The notes under the pieces were generated by a model. The model saw only the letters and a list, made by a program, of their open reading frames with translations. It did not search any database and was not told the DNA's origin. A DNA stretch of 5,511 nucleotides from Prolixibacteraceae bacterium (lineage in GTDB: Bacteria > Bacteroidota > Bacteroidia > Bacteroidales > Prolixibacteraceae), in contig JAFGDX010000085.1 of assembly GCA_016931875.1 (NCBI GenBank), positions 1 through 5,511 on the forward strand. Reading direction: 5' to 3'. Below are positions 5,392 through 5,511 of this stretch, piece by piece; positions within the stretch are counted from its first letter, which is position 1, and every line of letters begins with the position of its first letter. A program made the position numbers and the translations under genes.

Positions 5392-5511
5392 TTTTTTGTT
5401 GCCATGTATTTTCGCAAACCTGTGAGTGTTGCAATACAAATAATTATCATGGCAACCGAAAGTGAAATCAGTGAAAATCCGATAACAGCTTCAACCAGTG
5501 GTGTCCCTTCC
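5388..5511 (-). CDS. C-terminal end of a putative membrane protein (partial)
   Basis: On the minus strand an open frame enters from the right edge and runs 40 codons to TGA (5390-5388). It reads EGTPLVEAVIGF and then a hydrophobic stretch (about VIGFSLISLSVAMIIICIATLTG), ending in the basic tail LRKYMATKK. One transmembrane helix followed by a positively charged cytoplasmic tail is the simplest reading. Too little is present to name a family. The G-T-P-L-V-E start of the helix faintly recalls the prepilin 'G-x-x-x-x-E' motif, but pilins do not end about 25 residues after it, so this is probably coincidence. The gene converges on the lipoprotein gene at 4321-5166. The opposite strand also has a short open frame (from ATG 5450), so coding on this strand is likely but not certain. 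Confidence 0.5.
   Translation of the reverse strand, partial: EGTPLVEAVIGFSLISLSVAMIIICIATLTGLRKYMATKK

Noticed and set aside
5450..5511. Plus-strand open frame starting ATGGCAACCGAAAGTG and running off the right edge
   Set aside because: It is opposite a minus-strand frame with a convincing membrane helix and basic tail. It encodes a Ser/Thr-rich start without signal, and no promoter was seen. It cannot be excluded without the adjoining sequence.

Overview
The window looks like chromosomal DNA of a Bacteroidota bacterium. It has AT-rich spacers, A-rich translation starts without Shine-Dalgarno sequences, LVIVD-type and YD-type repeat lipoproteins, and an MmdA/PccB-type carboxyltransferase close to those of Bacteroides relatives. 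An anaerobic or facultative Marinilabiliales/Prolixibacteraceae-like host would fit, but that placement is a guess from protein flavour alone.

Layout. (1) Positions 1-1082, minus strand: the first 360 codons of the carboxyltransferase (beta) subunit of a biotin-dependent acyl-CoA carboxylase or methylmalonyl-CoA decarboxylase, cut by the left edge. (2) Positions 1083-1803: a 721-base spacer between divergent genes. It is very AT-rich at first, then has a GC-richer island (about 1550-1655) with three CCGGGC copies and a perfect 9-bp hairpin whose loop is complementary to them. (3) Positions 1804-3867, plus strand: a secreted beta-barrel-like protein followed after 12 bases by a lipoprotein with seven LVIVD-like repeats, read here as a seven-bladed propeller. 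A strong intrinsic terminator follows. (4) Positions 3947-5166, plus strand: a small cysteine-containing lipoprotein and a YD-repeat-like lipoprotein joined by an ATGA stop/start overlap, then a second intrinsic terminator. (5) Positions 5167-5511: a short spacer with an imperfect long inverted repeat, and the last 40 codons of a minus-strand membrane protein that leaves the window.

How the genes may work together. The four plus-strand genes all encode exported envelope proteins: one predicted outer-membrane barrel and three lipoproteins. They make one or two transcription units with tight internal spacing. This suggests an envelope or surface module of unknown function. It contains no SusC/SusD pair, nuclease, toxin or transposase, and no enzyme motif I can recognise. 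The leftward carboxylase gene is metabolic (propionyl/methylmalonyl-CoA) and probably unrelated. No tRNA, rRNA, CRISPR array, insertion sequence or known riboswitch is visible.
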